From: Bacteroidetes bacterium 37-13
GTDB lineage: Bacteria > Bacteroidota > Bacteroidia > Chitinophagales > LD1
Assembly (NCBI GenBank): GCA_001897535.1
Contig: MKTC01000040.1
Span: 124,001 to 188,000 of the forward strand
Reading direction: 5' to 3'
Length of the DNA: 64,000 nt
Shown: piece after piece, positions 30,047-39,317 of the stretch
Numbering within the stretch: position 1 is the first letter of the stretch
Layout of the letters: each line of letters opens with the position of its first letter
Notes under the pieces: model-generated
What the model saw: the letters and a program-made list of their open reading frames with translations, nothing else
Databases searched by the model: none
Told to the model about the DNA's origin: nothing
Program-made: the position numbers and the translations under genes

Positions 30047-31387
30047 ATGCAAAATATAGTTGTATTTGGTGCAGGAAAATCAAGTGGTGCTTTAATTGAA
30101 TTTTTGTGGAAGCACGCTGCGAGCGACAATTTCTTAGTTACGGTTGCTGATGCAAGCAAACCCAATTTGGCTGAAATTACAAAAAGTTATGTTGGTATTG
30201 AAACCGTTTATATAAACGGTGTTGAAGATATTCAAGTGAAAAGTTTGATTGAAAAAAGCACACTTGTAATTTCAATGCTACCTGCTTTTTTACATATTGA
30301 AATTGCAAAGCATTGTTTAGCAGAAAAGAAAAATTTGATAACGCCATCTTACATTTCTCCCGAAATGGAAGCAATGAAAAGCGAGGTTGAAAAAGCCGGA
30401 TTATTGTTTTTGAACGAAATGGGATTAGACCCCGGCATTGACCATTTGAGCGCTTGCGAAATGATACACGCTGCACAAGAAAAAGGAGCAACAATAGAAA
30501 GTTTTAAATCGCATTGCGGTGGTTTGGTAGCGAAAGAAAGCAATGATAATCCTTGGGGCTACAAATTTTCGTGGAATCCGCGCAATGTAGTATTGGCAGG
30601 GCAGGGCAGCGATTTTATTAAGTGGAAAGAGAATGGAAGAATACAATTTTTACCCTATCACCGTTTATTTGCTTCGGCCGAAATTATTGCTTTTGAAAGT
30701 GAAAAATTGGAGTCGTATCCCAATCGCGATTCTTTAGTTTTTATTGAACCTTACGGTTTGCAAAATGCTCAAACCGTTTATAGGGGAACATTGCGTTACG
30801 AAAATTATTGCCAATCATGGAATCTGTTGGTGCAGCTTGGTTTGTGCAATAATTATACCGAAATTGAATTGAGTGAGAATGAAACAAAAATGTCTTTTCT
30901 TTCCAAATTTGTACAAGGTGCAAGTGGCAGTAATTTAGAACTTCAAACCACTAAAATTTTGGCCGTTGATGTGGGTAGTAAACCATTTCAAAATTTGAAG
31001 TGGCTTGGACTTTTTACTAATGAAAAAATTTCACTCTCAGGAAAGCAAACAGCAGCTGCGGTTTTGCAAAGTATTTTAGAAGAAAAATGGAAATTAAAAG
31101 AAGGCGATAAAGATAGAGTGGTAATGGTGCATGAAATGATTTATGAACTTGCCGGAAAGCAATATTTAGCAACTGCGGTTTTAGATAGAAATGGAAATGA
31201 AAATCACACCGCAATGGCAGAAACAGTTGGCTTGCCAATTGGCATTGCCGCACGCATGATTTTGAAAAATCAAATTGAATTAGTTGGAGTAGTTCGCCCT
31301 GTGATGAAAGAAATTTATGAGCCTGTTTTAGCGGAGTTGGCAATTTTGGGTGTTTCTTTTAAGCATTTTGAAAAGTGCTTAAACTAA
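30047..31387 (+). CDS. Saccharopine dehydrogenase family protein
   Basis: Rossmann VVFGAGKSSGALIEFL; NEMGLDPGIDHLSACEMIH; C-terminal saccharopine reductase-like region. Confidence 0.88.
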   Translation: MQNIVVFGAGKSSGALIEFLWKHAASDNFLVTVADASKPNLAEITKSYVGIETVYINGVEDIQVKSLIEKSTLVISMLPAFLHIEIAKHCLAEKKNLITPSYISPEMEAMKSEVEKAGLLFLNEMGLDPGIDHLSACEMIHAAQEKGATIESFKSHCGGLVAKESNDNPWGYKFSWNPRNVVLAGQGSDFIKWKENGRIQFLPYHRLFASAEIIAFESEKLESYPNRDSLVFIEPYGLQNAQTVYRGTLRYENYCQSWNLLVQLGLCNNYTEIELSENETKMSFLSKFVQGASGSNLELQTTKILAVDVGSKPFQNLKWLGLFTNEKISLSGKQTAAAVLQSILEEKWKLKEGDKDRVVMVHEMIYELAGKQYLATAVLDRNGNENHTAMAETVGLPIGIAARMILKNQIELVGVVRPVMKEIYEPVLAELAILGVSFKHFEKCLN

Positions 31388-31418
31388 AAATGCCTCTCAT
31401 AATTGAAAGGCATTTTTT
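31386..31418. terminator. Bidirectional terminator between convergent genes
   Basis: aaaaatgcct-ctcataattgaa-aggcattttt. Confidence 0.75.
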
Positions 31419-31435
31419 AAAATATAAGTGTATTC

Positions 31436-32005
31436 TTACTGCCCTAAAAGTCCTGCCTTTAATTTTGCATCTACAGGATTTGAACCTAACCAAATTCCGT
31501 ATAAAGCAGTTTTAAAATCTAAGCCGGGAATTACATCAACATACTGGTGGTTTCTATAAACTTTCACACCTTCCATTGGTAAAAAAGTTAAGTCGTAAAC
31601 ATCGCCTTTGGCGATAGCATATTTTAAAAATAGCTTTAAGAACTTATCAATTTTTTCTTGAATTGGCTTGGTGTTTCCGGCAGTTGATTTTTGAAAACCT
31701 TCTTTAGTAGATTCAATAAAATTATTTGAATTAACTAAGCTGGAAGTAATTACAATACGCACGTTTTGCGGTTCGTTTGCTTTTGAAATTGCATTTCCGT
31801 CTTTAGTGCTTTTAGGTAAGTATAAACCTTCTACATACACATCAATAAATAATTTTTTCCGTATTCCGCCTCCATTCAAATGCAATTCTGTATCACCGGC
31901 TTTAAATGTGGTAGGGAATTTTACATCACCAATTTTAGTTTGTGCATAAGAAAAATCTAAGCCTAAAATGGCTACTGCTATAAAAGCTAAAATCAAGTTT
32001 TTCAT
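31436..32005 (-). CDS. Chalcone isomerase-like family protein
   Basis: GGGIRKKLFIDVYVEGLYLPK...ALYGIWLGSNPVDAKLKAGLLG. Confidence 0.82.
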   Translation of the reverse strand: MKNLILAFIAVAILGLDFSYAQTKIGDVKFPTTFKAGDTELHLNGGGIRKKLFIDVYVEGLYLPKSTKDGNAISKANEPQNVRIVITSSLVNSNNFIESTKEGFQKSTAGNTKPIQEKIDKFLKLFLKYAIAKGDVYDLTFLPMEGVKVYRNHQYVDVIPGLDFKTALYGIWLGSNPVDAKLKAGLLGQ

Positions 32006-32098
32006 TGTTTGTTATTTCCGTTGAAACACATAAATACGGTATGAAGTTTAATTTACCTAATTGCAACTTCATTTTTCGGTATAAGTTTGTGTTTCCTA

Positions 32099-32839
32099 AA
32101 AGTAAATAGAATGGAACTTAAAAGCGAATTGATAGAGCAATATAGAGAAACTATTAAAGAGCGTTATCAATTTAAAAGTATTAAGAAAGATGAGAACTTA
32201 CCCTCCTTTTTTACAAAAGAGAAAACTGATGAATTACTATATTTCTTTTTAGATAATTTGTATCCGGAGGTTGAAAAACGCGAAGCGTTAGATGCTGCTT
32301 TCGAACGTTTGGCAGGCTATGTAAATCATCCCAAAAAAATTTGGGGAATATTAGGAAATCTTACTGCCGCTATTTTTAAGTTCGGCATACAATTTCCCAA
32401 AGCAGTTGTTGCCGGAATAGAAACCTTGAAAACCCATACTGAAGCCAGAAATTTTGAGGCAAAGCTTTTAAAGGCAGCCGAGCACAGAAAACTTAAATCT
32501 CCAATAACAAGGGAGGATTTGCTTTTGTGTATTGCCGATTTGGAAGAAGAGGATATTCGAACTTTTTTAGATTCACTCCAAAACTTATTTCTATCAATTG
32601 CCAATACCAAAATGCTTGAAAAAACCATTTTGATTTTGAAAGATGTGGCAACACAAATGGAAAAGCGCAAAAGCACCTATGGCAAAGAAGATATTGATGC
32701 CATACTTTTAGGTGTTGAAATTTTAGAAAAGGGAAATGAGTTGATGAAGCAATATTCAGATTCCGAAAAAAAGGAAATAGTTGATTTTGTTGCCTACAAC
32801 GAAATGAAATTTGTGAAGGCAACCAAGAAATTATTTTAA
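32099..32839 (+). CDS. Hypothetical soluble protein (approximate start)
   Basis: ORF 32087-32839, ~246 aa, no family recognised; start probably MELKSEL. Confidence 0.5.
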   Translation, partial: KVNRMELKSELIEQYRETIKERYQFKSIKKDENLPSFFTKEKTDELLYFFLDNLYPEVEKREALDAAFERLAGYVNHPKKIWGILGNLTAAIFKFGIQFPKAVVAGIETLKTHTEARNFEAKLLKAAEHRKLKSPITREDLLLCIADLEEEDIRTFLDSLQNLFLSIANTKMLEKTILILKDVATQMEKRKSTYGKEDIDAILLGVEILEKGNELMKQYSDSEKKEIVDFVAYNEMKFVKATKKLF

Positions 32840-33090
32840 AATAGTTTTAGGTGTTTATTTATAATGCTATCAACAGGAGTTTATTCATAATAAAGCATAA
32901 AAATTATCTAATTTAATTATGTGTTTAATATTTGTAATCTTTAGTGTATTGAATTTCAACAATATAAATTAAAGTTTTCTTTCATCTTATTTATTCTTAA
33001 AAAGAAGGCGTTAATGATATTGCTAAATGCTTACATTTGTGGCGACTATTGTGTTCATATTTTTATCAATTTGTTGAAAAACAATTACTA

Positions 33091-33492
33091 ATGAAAAAGA
33101 TTTGTTTGGTACTCACTCTTTTTATTGCTGTGCAATGCACGCTTAATGCCGCTTCAGGCAAAACCTCATCAAAAAATACGAGTTTTTTTGAAAGAATGGA
33201 TGTTGTTTATCATTATTTGCAATTGCCCGAAACAAAAGGCGATGCAGATTTAAAAGGGCTTTACAAAGCACTTTATGCTGATATAAACATTTTTCACGCA
33301 GAATTAGATAGCAAAACTAAAATGCTTACTGTTATCTCTCGCCCACAAGTAACTGATGATAAAATAGTAGAAATGCTGAAAGATAGCGGAATTAAAGCAG
33401 TTGTTTTAAGAGCTGAAAAGAAAGATGCAAACTCTTATGATATAGAACAGAAAGCATTGGAAAGAAACAGAATAATAAAGGCATTGAATTGA
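33091..33492 (+). CDS. Small secreted hypothetical protein
   Basis: Internal ATG at 33091 gives signal peptide MKKICLVLTLFIAVQCTLNAASG. Confidence 0.6.
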   Translation: MKKICLVLTLFIAVQCTLNAASGKTSSKNTSFFERMDVVYHYLQLPETKGDADLKGLYKALYADINIFHAELDSKTKMLTVISRPQVTDDKIVEMLKDSGIKAVVLRAEKKDANSYDIEQKALERNRIIKALN

Positions 33493-33521
33493 TTTGTTGA
33501 ACAGAGAAAACATAAATAAGT

Positions 33522-36500
33522 ATGAAAAATTTATTTACGATTATATGCAGCGCATTTCTAACGGTTAGCAGTTTTGCTCAGATAAATTGTCCTAACTTTG
33601 GGAACTTTCAAACAATTATATTTAATGGTTGCACACCACTGCCGTACAATTATTCAACAGTAAACGGAGTAATAACTACCACACCGTTGGTAACTGCACT
33701 TTCGAATTATGCAAGTTGTGGTGCATCAATAGAAAACAATCAATTTTTTGCATTTAATGCAACTGCTACAACCATGGCATTTACAATAAATCCGGGAACT
33801 GTTTCCGGAGGGCTGCAGGCGTGGATTTATAGCACAAATGATTGTATTACACCAACTGTATTAGCATGTAATAGCAATGGTTTTACTACGCCAACAACTT
33901 TAAGTTCAAGTAGTTTTATTCCAGGACAAACCTATTACATAATGATTGATGGATTTGCAGGAGCAACCGGAAACTACTCGTTTTCCAACATTACACCTGC
34001 ACCGGGCAGCGGTGGCCAAAATGGTAGCACATTTCCATTAGCTTTTAATATTGATTCAGCCTCATGTGGGCTCACAGATGGTAGTTTGGAAATAACAGCA
34101 ACAGGTGCAACGGCTCCATACACTTATTCGGTAAATGGAAGCCCGTTTCAATCGAGTAACATTTTTACCGGTTTAGCTGGTGGAGTTTACAATATAGTAG
34201 TAAAAGATAATAGTTCTTGTTCTTCTTTGGATACAATTAGTGTACCGGCTCGTGATACACGTGCTTCTGAAGATTTAATTTATTGTGCAAGTGCCGGACC
34301 TGTAACTATTACTGCAGTTGGTGGTACACAGTTTACATGGACACCGCAAACGGGAATTGTTTCCTCTTCACAAAACGGAGCTACAATTGTAGTTGCACCT
34401 TCACAATCTACAACTTATGTGGTTTCCAGCAACGAACCTCAGCAGCAATGTAAATATTTAGATACTGTGCATGTAACAGTAGCCGGTAGTTTTGCAACCG
34501 CTGTTTCAGCAACCAAAACAACAATTTGTTTAAATGAAAGTTCAACACTTAGTGTAGTGGCTACACCCTCTACAGAAGGACCGTTTACTTATAGTTGGAC
34601 TCCGGTGTTGAATAACGCTTCTCCAAGCGCTGCAACAACTATTGTTCGCCCAACAACTACTACACAGTACAACTTGTTAGTTACTTCAAGAGATGGTTGT
34701 AAAATGAATGATAGTATTTCAATTGATGTACAAGGTTTTGGACCCAAAGTGAAAATAACACCAAGTGCAAATTATGTTTGTCCGGGCACAACTGTTCAAC
34801 TAAACTCAGAGATTGTAGCAATACAAACAGGACCGAGTCAAGATCCGGGTAATGCTTGCCCTAATTGCAATTTCCCTTTTCCTTTTCCTCAAATTGGAAC
34901 AGGAACAGCAACTTCTTCAAGCAACCCTACTCCATTTAAATCATTGTGGCACGATGGCAGAACTCAATATATCTATTTAGCGAGCGAAATGCAGAATGCC
35001 GGTATGACAGCCGGAGTTATTACTGATTTGCAATTCTATGTAGCAAGTAAAGGAAGTGGCACAACTCCGTTTTCGGGATTTACAGTTAAAATGGGAGGTA
35101 CAACATTAACTCAGTTGCCTAATAGCTTTGTAACTCAAAATATGTATGTAGTTCACACCAGTAACTATACAACTACTGCAAATTCATGGAACAATATACC
35201 ATTAAATATTCCTTTTAATTGGGACGGGCAAACCAATTTAATTATTGAAGTTTGTTACGATAACACTACATGGACAGGCTATGATTATATTCAATACAGC
35301 ACAGCATTTACTAATGCCACTATCTATAACTATAAAGATAACGATGTTGGATGTACATTGCCTTACCAATACAATACAAATCTTCGCCCCAATTTAAAAA
35401 TGGTTTATGGTGAATTGCCGTTAAATAATGTTTCGCTTTTGTGGACTCCTTCACAAGGTTTAAGCAGCGATACTGCACAGAACCCATTTGCAACAATTAC
35501 TAGTGATATTTCGTATAAACTTACAGTTGTTGATGGAACTTGTTCGGGCGATACAACAATTCAAATGTTTGTTGATACAGGAACAAAAATTAAAGCTGTT
35601 GATGATATGATTGTATGTAACACAAGCGAGGCAATGCTTACGGCTCAAGTGCTTAATAAAGTTCAGCCAACTTGTGTAGCAGATTATTCGGTTGTATCTA
35701 CTGCTGCTAATTATTTAAGTGGAACGGGAAAAGTGCCTGTGCCATTTTCAACAGCTTCAACAGGGAATAATAGAAATGCCACAATACAATTGCCATTTAA
35801 GTTTAATTACTACTGTGCAGGCTATGATTCATTTGTGGTAAATGAAAATGGATTTATTACTTTTTCAAACTTTAATGGTTCTGGAGCTACTCCTGTAGCA
35901 ATGCCTGCAGCCGGAACACCTAATAATACTATTGCAGGTTTGTGGTTCGATTTGAATGCAAATGCAAATGGCGGAGGAAGTGGAACTGTTTCTACTTTTG
36001 TAACAGGCTCTTATCCATATCGTACCTACACAATTGAGTGGGATAATGTATTGGCACAAGGGTTAGGAACAACAGTTAGCTTCCAAATTCAACTTTTTGA
36101 AACAACAAATAATGTGGAAGTACATGTAAATCCATTTTCTGCAGCTTCCAATAAAGTTATTGGTATTGAAAATGTAGGAGGCACGGTAGGCACTACGCCA
36201 ACTGGGCGAAATGCTGTTAATTTCTCATTAGCAGCCGCAGAAGGTTGGAAGTTTATTCCAAATGTACAAGGTGCAGGTTTTGTGGCTTTCCAATGGAGCC
36301 CCACAAGTACTTTAAGCTCTGAATTTGGAGATACAGTATATGCTACGCCAAATGGCAAAACAGAGTATGTTGTTTCCGGCTTATTCTCAAATGGCTGTAT
36401 AACTACAGACACAGTAAGCGTAGATGTAAAACATTTTCCTTACACACTTACTGCGGTTGCAGATACTTTGTGTCCGGGAGAAACCAGTACATTAACGTTT

Positions 36501-38105
36501 ACAGGAGGTGGACTTTCTTCTATTTCATGGAGTCCGGCCAATTTGGTTAGTTCTCCAAATGCAGCAGTTACCACGGCTTCACCTACAGCACCAACTAATT
36601 TTGTAGTAGTAGCTGCGGATACTGCCGGTTGTGTAGTTAGAGACACTTTGCCTGTTTTTGTAAAATCAAATGGGGCAGTTTCTTTAGGTAACGATACTTC
36701 AATTTGCTATAATCAATCATTAACATTAAACCCGGGAAGCGGTTTTGTACAACATACTTGGAATCCTGGTGGAGAAACTACACAGACTTTAACTGTTAAT
36801 ACCAATGGTAATTATTTTGTAGTGCTTTCTGATGGAAAATGCACATTTAATTCCGATACAATAAATGTAAAGGTAATACCGTCAATTACACTGCAAGCAT
36901 ATAGTGATACAACTTTGTGTGCCGGGCAAACAGCTAATTTGAGTGCAGAAATCGGCTATACAAATTACTTGTGGAGTACAGGAGCACAAACAAACAACAT
37001 CAATGTAAATGCTGCCGGATTTTACACTTATTCTGTAGTAGATTCATTTGGTTGTAAACAATTTTCAGATACTGCGGAAGTAAAAGTTACCAATGCTCCG
37101 GTGATAAATTTGGTAGCAACTCCACAGAGAATTTGTTCTGGTGAGTCTTCTGTGTTAAATGCAGGCAGTTTACAAGGCGTTACTTATACATGGACCAAAC
37201 CAAATGATAATAATCAATACCAAGGCGATACAACTATTGCACCAAGCGTAGGAACTTACACTGTAACGGCAAGCGATCATGGTTGTGCTTCTTCGGGCTC
37301 AATAGATATTTTGGCAGCAAGCAATCCTGTGGTTTCAGTTGGAGGAGATGTGAATGTATGTGCTTGTGATACCTCAATCACATTAAATAGCGGCAGCACC
37401 GATGCGTTGGATTCATTCTTGTGGAATACAGGAGAAACATCTTCTTCGGTATCTGTTTCAAGTTCAAATGAATATGTTGTAGCAGTAATTTCACAGTATG
37501 GTTGCATAAGCCGCGATACCGTAAATGTTGGTATTCGCTGTTTAAAAGTTGTAGCTACAGCTGATAAACATGAAATAATAAAAGGGCAATCTGCTACTAT
37601 TTCTGCTGATAGCATTTCCTATAATGGCACTTTTGGATATGCTTGGCAACCTGAAAGTTTCTTGGCAGACCCAACTGCAAGTTCAACTGCTGCAACTCCG
37701 GATAGTTCAATTACTTACTTGGTGAAAATTACTGATACAGAAAACGGCTGCGTAGCAACTGATACGGTTAGAATTTCTGTAACACTGCCGGGAGTTTATG
37801 CATTCCCAAGTGTATTCTCTCCAAATGGAGATGGTAAAAATGACCGTTTTGGACCATATCTGCCAGCAGGTTCTTCAGCTAAGTTCTCTTATTTTAAAGT
37901 ATATAACAAGTGGGGACAAATGGTGTATGAGTGCAACGATTGTGATTTTACACAATCTACAACTGGCTGGGACGGTGTATTTAAAGGTTCTGAACAACCT
38001 GTTGGTTCTTACCTATTTGTAACCGAAGTGAAGGTGCCAAACAACAATGACCCAACCAAGTATGATACTCAGGTAATTAATAAATCATTTACCTTAGTTA
38101 AATAA
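33522..38105 (+). CDS. Large adhesin-like surface protein with Ig-like/PKD repeats and gliding-motility-associated C-terminal (T9SS type B) domain
   Basis: 1527 aa; C-terminal FPSVFSPNGDGKNDRFGPYL...FKVYNKWGQMVYE...GWDGVFKGSEQPVGSYLFVTEV. Confidence 0.93.
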   Translation: MKNLFTIICSAFLTVSSFAQINCPNFGNFQTIIFNGCTPLPYNYSTVNGVITTTPLVTALSNYASCGASIENNQFFAFNATATTMAFTINPGTVSGGLQAWIYSTNDCITPTVLACNSNGFTTPTTLSSSSFIPGQTYYIMIDGFAGATGNYSFSNITPAPGSGGQNGSTFPLAFNIDSASCGLTDGSLEITATGATAPYTYSVNGSPFQSSNIFTGLAGGVYNIVVKDNSSCSSLDTISVPARDTRASEDLIYCASAGPVTITAVGGTQFTWTPQTGIVSSSQNGATIVVAPSQSTTYVVSSNEPQQQCKYLDTVHVTVAGSFATAVSATKTTICLNESSTLSVVATPSTEGPFTYSWTPVLNNASPSAATTIVRPTTTTQYNLLVTSRDGCKMNDSISIDVQGFGPKVKITPSANYVCPGTTVQLNSEIVAIQTGPSQDPGNACPNCNFPFPFPQIGTGTATSSSNPTPFKSLWHDGRTQYIYLASEMQNAGMTAGVITDLQFYVASKGSGTTPFSGFTVKMGGTTLTQLPNSFVTQNMYVVHTSNYTTTANSWNNIPLNIPFNWDGQTNLIIEVCYDNTTWTGYDYIQYSTAFTNATIYNYKDNDVGCTLPYQYNTNLRPNLKMVYGELPLNNVSLLWTPSQGLSSDTAQNPFATITSDISYKLTVVDGTCSGDTTIQMFVDTGTKIKAVDDMIVCNTSEAMLTAQVLNKVQPTCVADYSVVSTAANYLSGTGKVPVPFSTASTGNNRNATIQLPFKFNYYCAGYDSFVVNENGFITFSNFNGSGATPVAMPAAGTPNNTIAGLWFDLNANANGGGSGTVSTFVTGSYPYRTYTIEWDNVLAQGLGTTVSFQIQLFETTNNVEVHVNPFSAASNKVIGIENVGGTVGTTPTGRNAVNFSLAAAEGWKFIPNVQGAGFVAFQWSPTSTLSSEFGDTVYATPNGKTEYVVSGLFSNGCITTDTVSVDVKHFPYTLTAVADTLCPGETSTLTFTGGGLSSISWSPANLVSSPNAAVTTASPTAPTNFVVVAADTAGCVVRDTLPVFVKSNGAVSLGNDTSICYNQSLTLNPGSGFVQHTWNPGGETTQTLTVNTNGNYFVVLSDGKCTFNSDTINVKVIPSITLQAYSDTTLCAGQTANLSAEIGYTNYLWSTGAQTNNINVNAAGFYTYSVVDSFGCKQFSDTAEVKVTNAPVINLVATPQRICSGESSVLNAGSLQGVTYTWTKPNDNNQYQGDTTIAPSVGTYTVTASDHGCASSGSIDILAASNPVVSVGGDVNVCACDTSITLNSGSTDALDSFLWNTGETSSSVSVSSSNEYVVAVISQYGCISRDTVNVGIRCLKVVATADKHEIIKGQSATISADSISYNGTFGYAWQPESFLADPTASSTAATPDSSITYLVKITDTENGCVATDTVRISVTLPGVYAFPSVFSPNGDGKNDRFGPYLPAGSSAKFSYFKVYNKWGQMVYECNDCDFTQSTTGWDGVFKGSEQPVGSYLFVTEVKVPNNNDPTKYDTQVINKSFTLVK

Positions 38106-38174
38106 ATTGTTGAGAATAAAAAATTATCCCTAATATAGCGCCCCGTAAGACGAAAAAAATTAAAATAAACTGTA

Positions 38175-39254
38175 ATGACGCGAAAATTACTATCTGCATT
38201 TGCATTTTCTGCTGCTGTACTTACAAGCTTTGCACAAGACATCCACTTTTCACAGTTTTATGCTGCACCATTAACGTTAAACCCTGCACAAACAGGCGAT
38301 TTTGACGGCTTGTTTCGTATCACAGGTATTTATAGAAACCAATGGTTAGGAGTGGCAAATGTGCGCCCGTTTTTCTCTACACCTTCAGTAGGTGTAGATT
38401 TTGCTCTTTTGAACGATAAGTTTGAAGGAACAAAAATTGAAGGAAGCAAATTAGGTGTTGGTTTGCATTTTACAAATGACCAGCAAAACGAAAAAACTTT
38501 CAGCACCAACCAAATTATGGCAAGTGTGGCATGGCAACAAGCTTTAGCGAAAAATAGAGTTACAATCGGAATCGGTTTGCAAGGAGGAGTTTACTTAAAG
38601 AATTTAAACTCTAGTAACTTCCAATTTGGCTCTGGTTTCTTACCTGATTTATCTTACGATAAAAGTATTGAAGGAGAAGGAATTAACTCTGCAAAACTTA
38701 CCAGATTTAACCTTAATGCGGGATTGAACATTAGCTTGCGTTTAATTAAAAACATGAGTTACTCAATGGGCTTTTCTGCAATGAACTTAACTCGCCCGAA
38801 AGAGCAGTATTTAAGCTCAAGCAACAATGCAAAATTGCCAATGCGCTTTCAAGTTAATGGAGGATTCCAATTCGATATTAAGCGTGTAGTTTTATTGCCC
38901 GGCTATTTGTTTCAAACACAAGCAAAAGCACATGAAGGAACATTTGGCTTAACAGCAGGTATTCACTTCATAAACAAGCCTGAAGATAAAGCAACCTTAT
39001 TCTTAGGACTTTGGAGTCGTTTAAATACTGGTGTGTCTAGCACTTTAACTTCAGCAATTATTCCTAAAGCAGGAATCGAATTTAAAAAAGTTCGTTTAGG
39101 ATTTGCTTATGATATTGGTTTGGGTCCAATTAAAAAAGATATTGCTGCAGCAACCAGCGGACGTGCGCCAAATGCATTTGAAATATCATTATCGTATGTG
39201 TTTAAGCCGGTTCCACCGAAAGAATACAACTGGTTGTTTAACCCACGTTTCTAA
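38175..39254 (+). CDS. PorP/SprF family type IX secretion membrane protein
   Basis: QDIHFSQFYAAPLTLNPAQTGDFDGLFRITGIYRNQW signature. Confidence 0.95.
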   Translation: MTRKLLSAFAFSAAVLTSFAQDIHFSQFYAAPLTLNPAQTGDFDGLFRITGIYRNQWLGVANVRPFFSTPSVGVDFALLNDKFEGTKIEGSKLGVGLHFTNDQQNEKTFSTNQIMASVAWQQALAKNRVTIGIGLQGGVYLKNLNSSNFQFGSGFLPDLSYDKSIEGEGINSAKLTRFNLNAGLNISLRLIKNMSYSMGFSAMNLTRPKEQYLSSSNNAKLPMRFQVNGGFQFDIKRVVLLPGYLFQTQAKAHEGTFGLTAGIHFINKPEDKATLFLGLWSRLNTGVSSTLTSAIIPKAGIEFKKVRLGFAYDIGLGPIKKDIAAATSGRAPNAFEISLSYVFKPVPPKEYNWLFNPRF

Positions 39255-39317
39255 TAGTATAAATTTAATAGTCAATAATCATTCTGTAACCAACAATTCA
39301 GATAAACAAAGCCTAAC

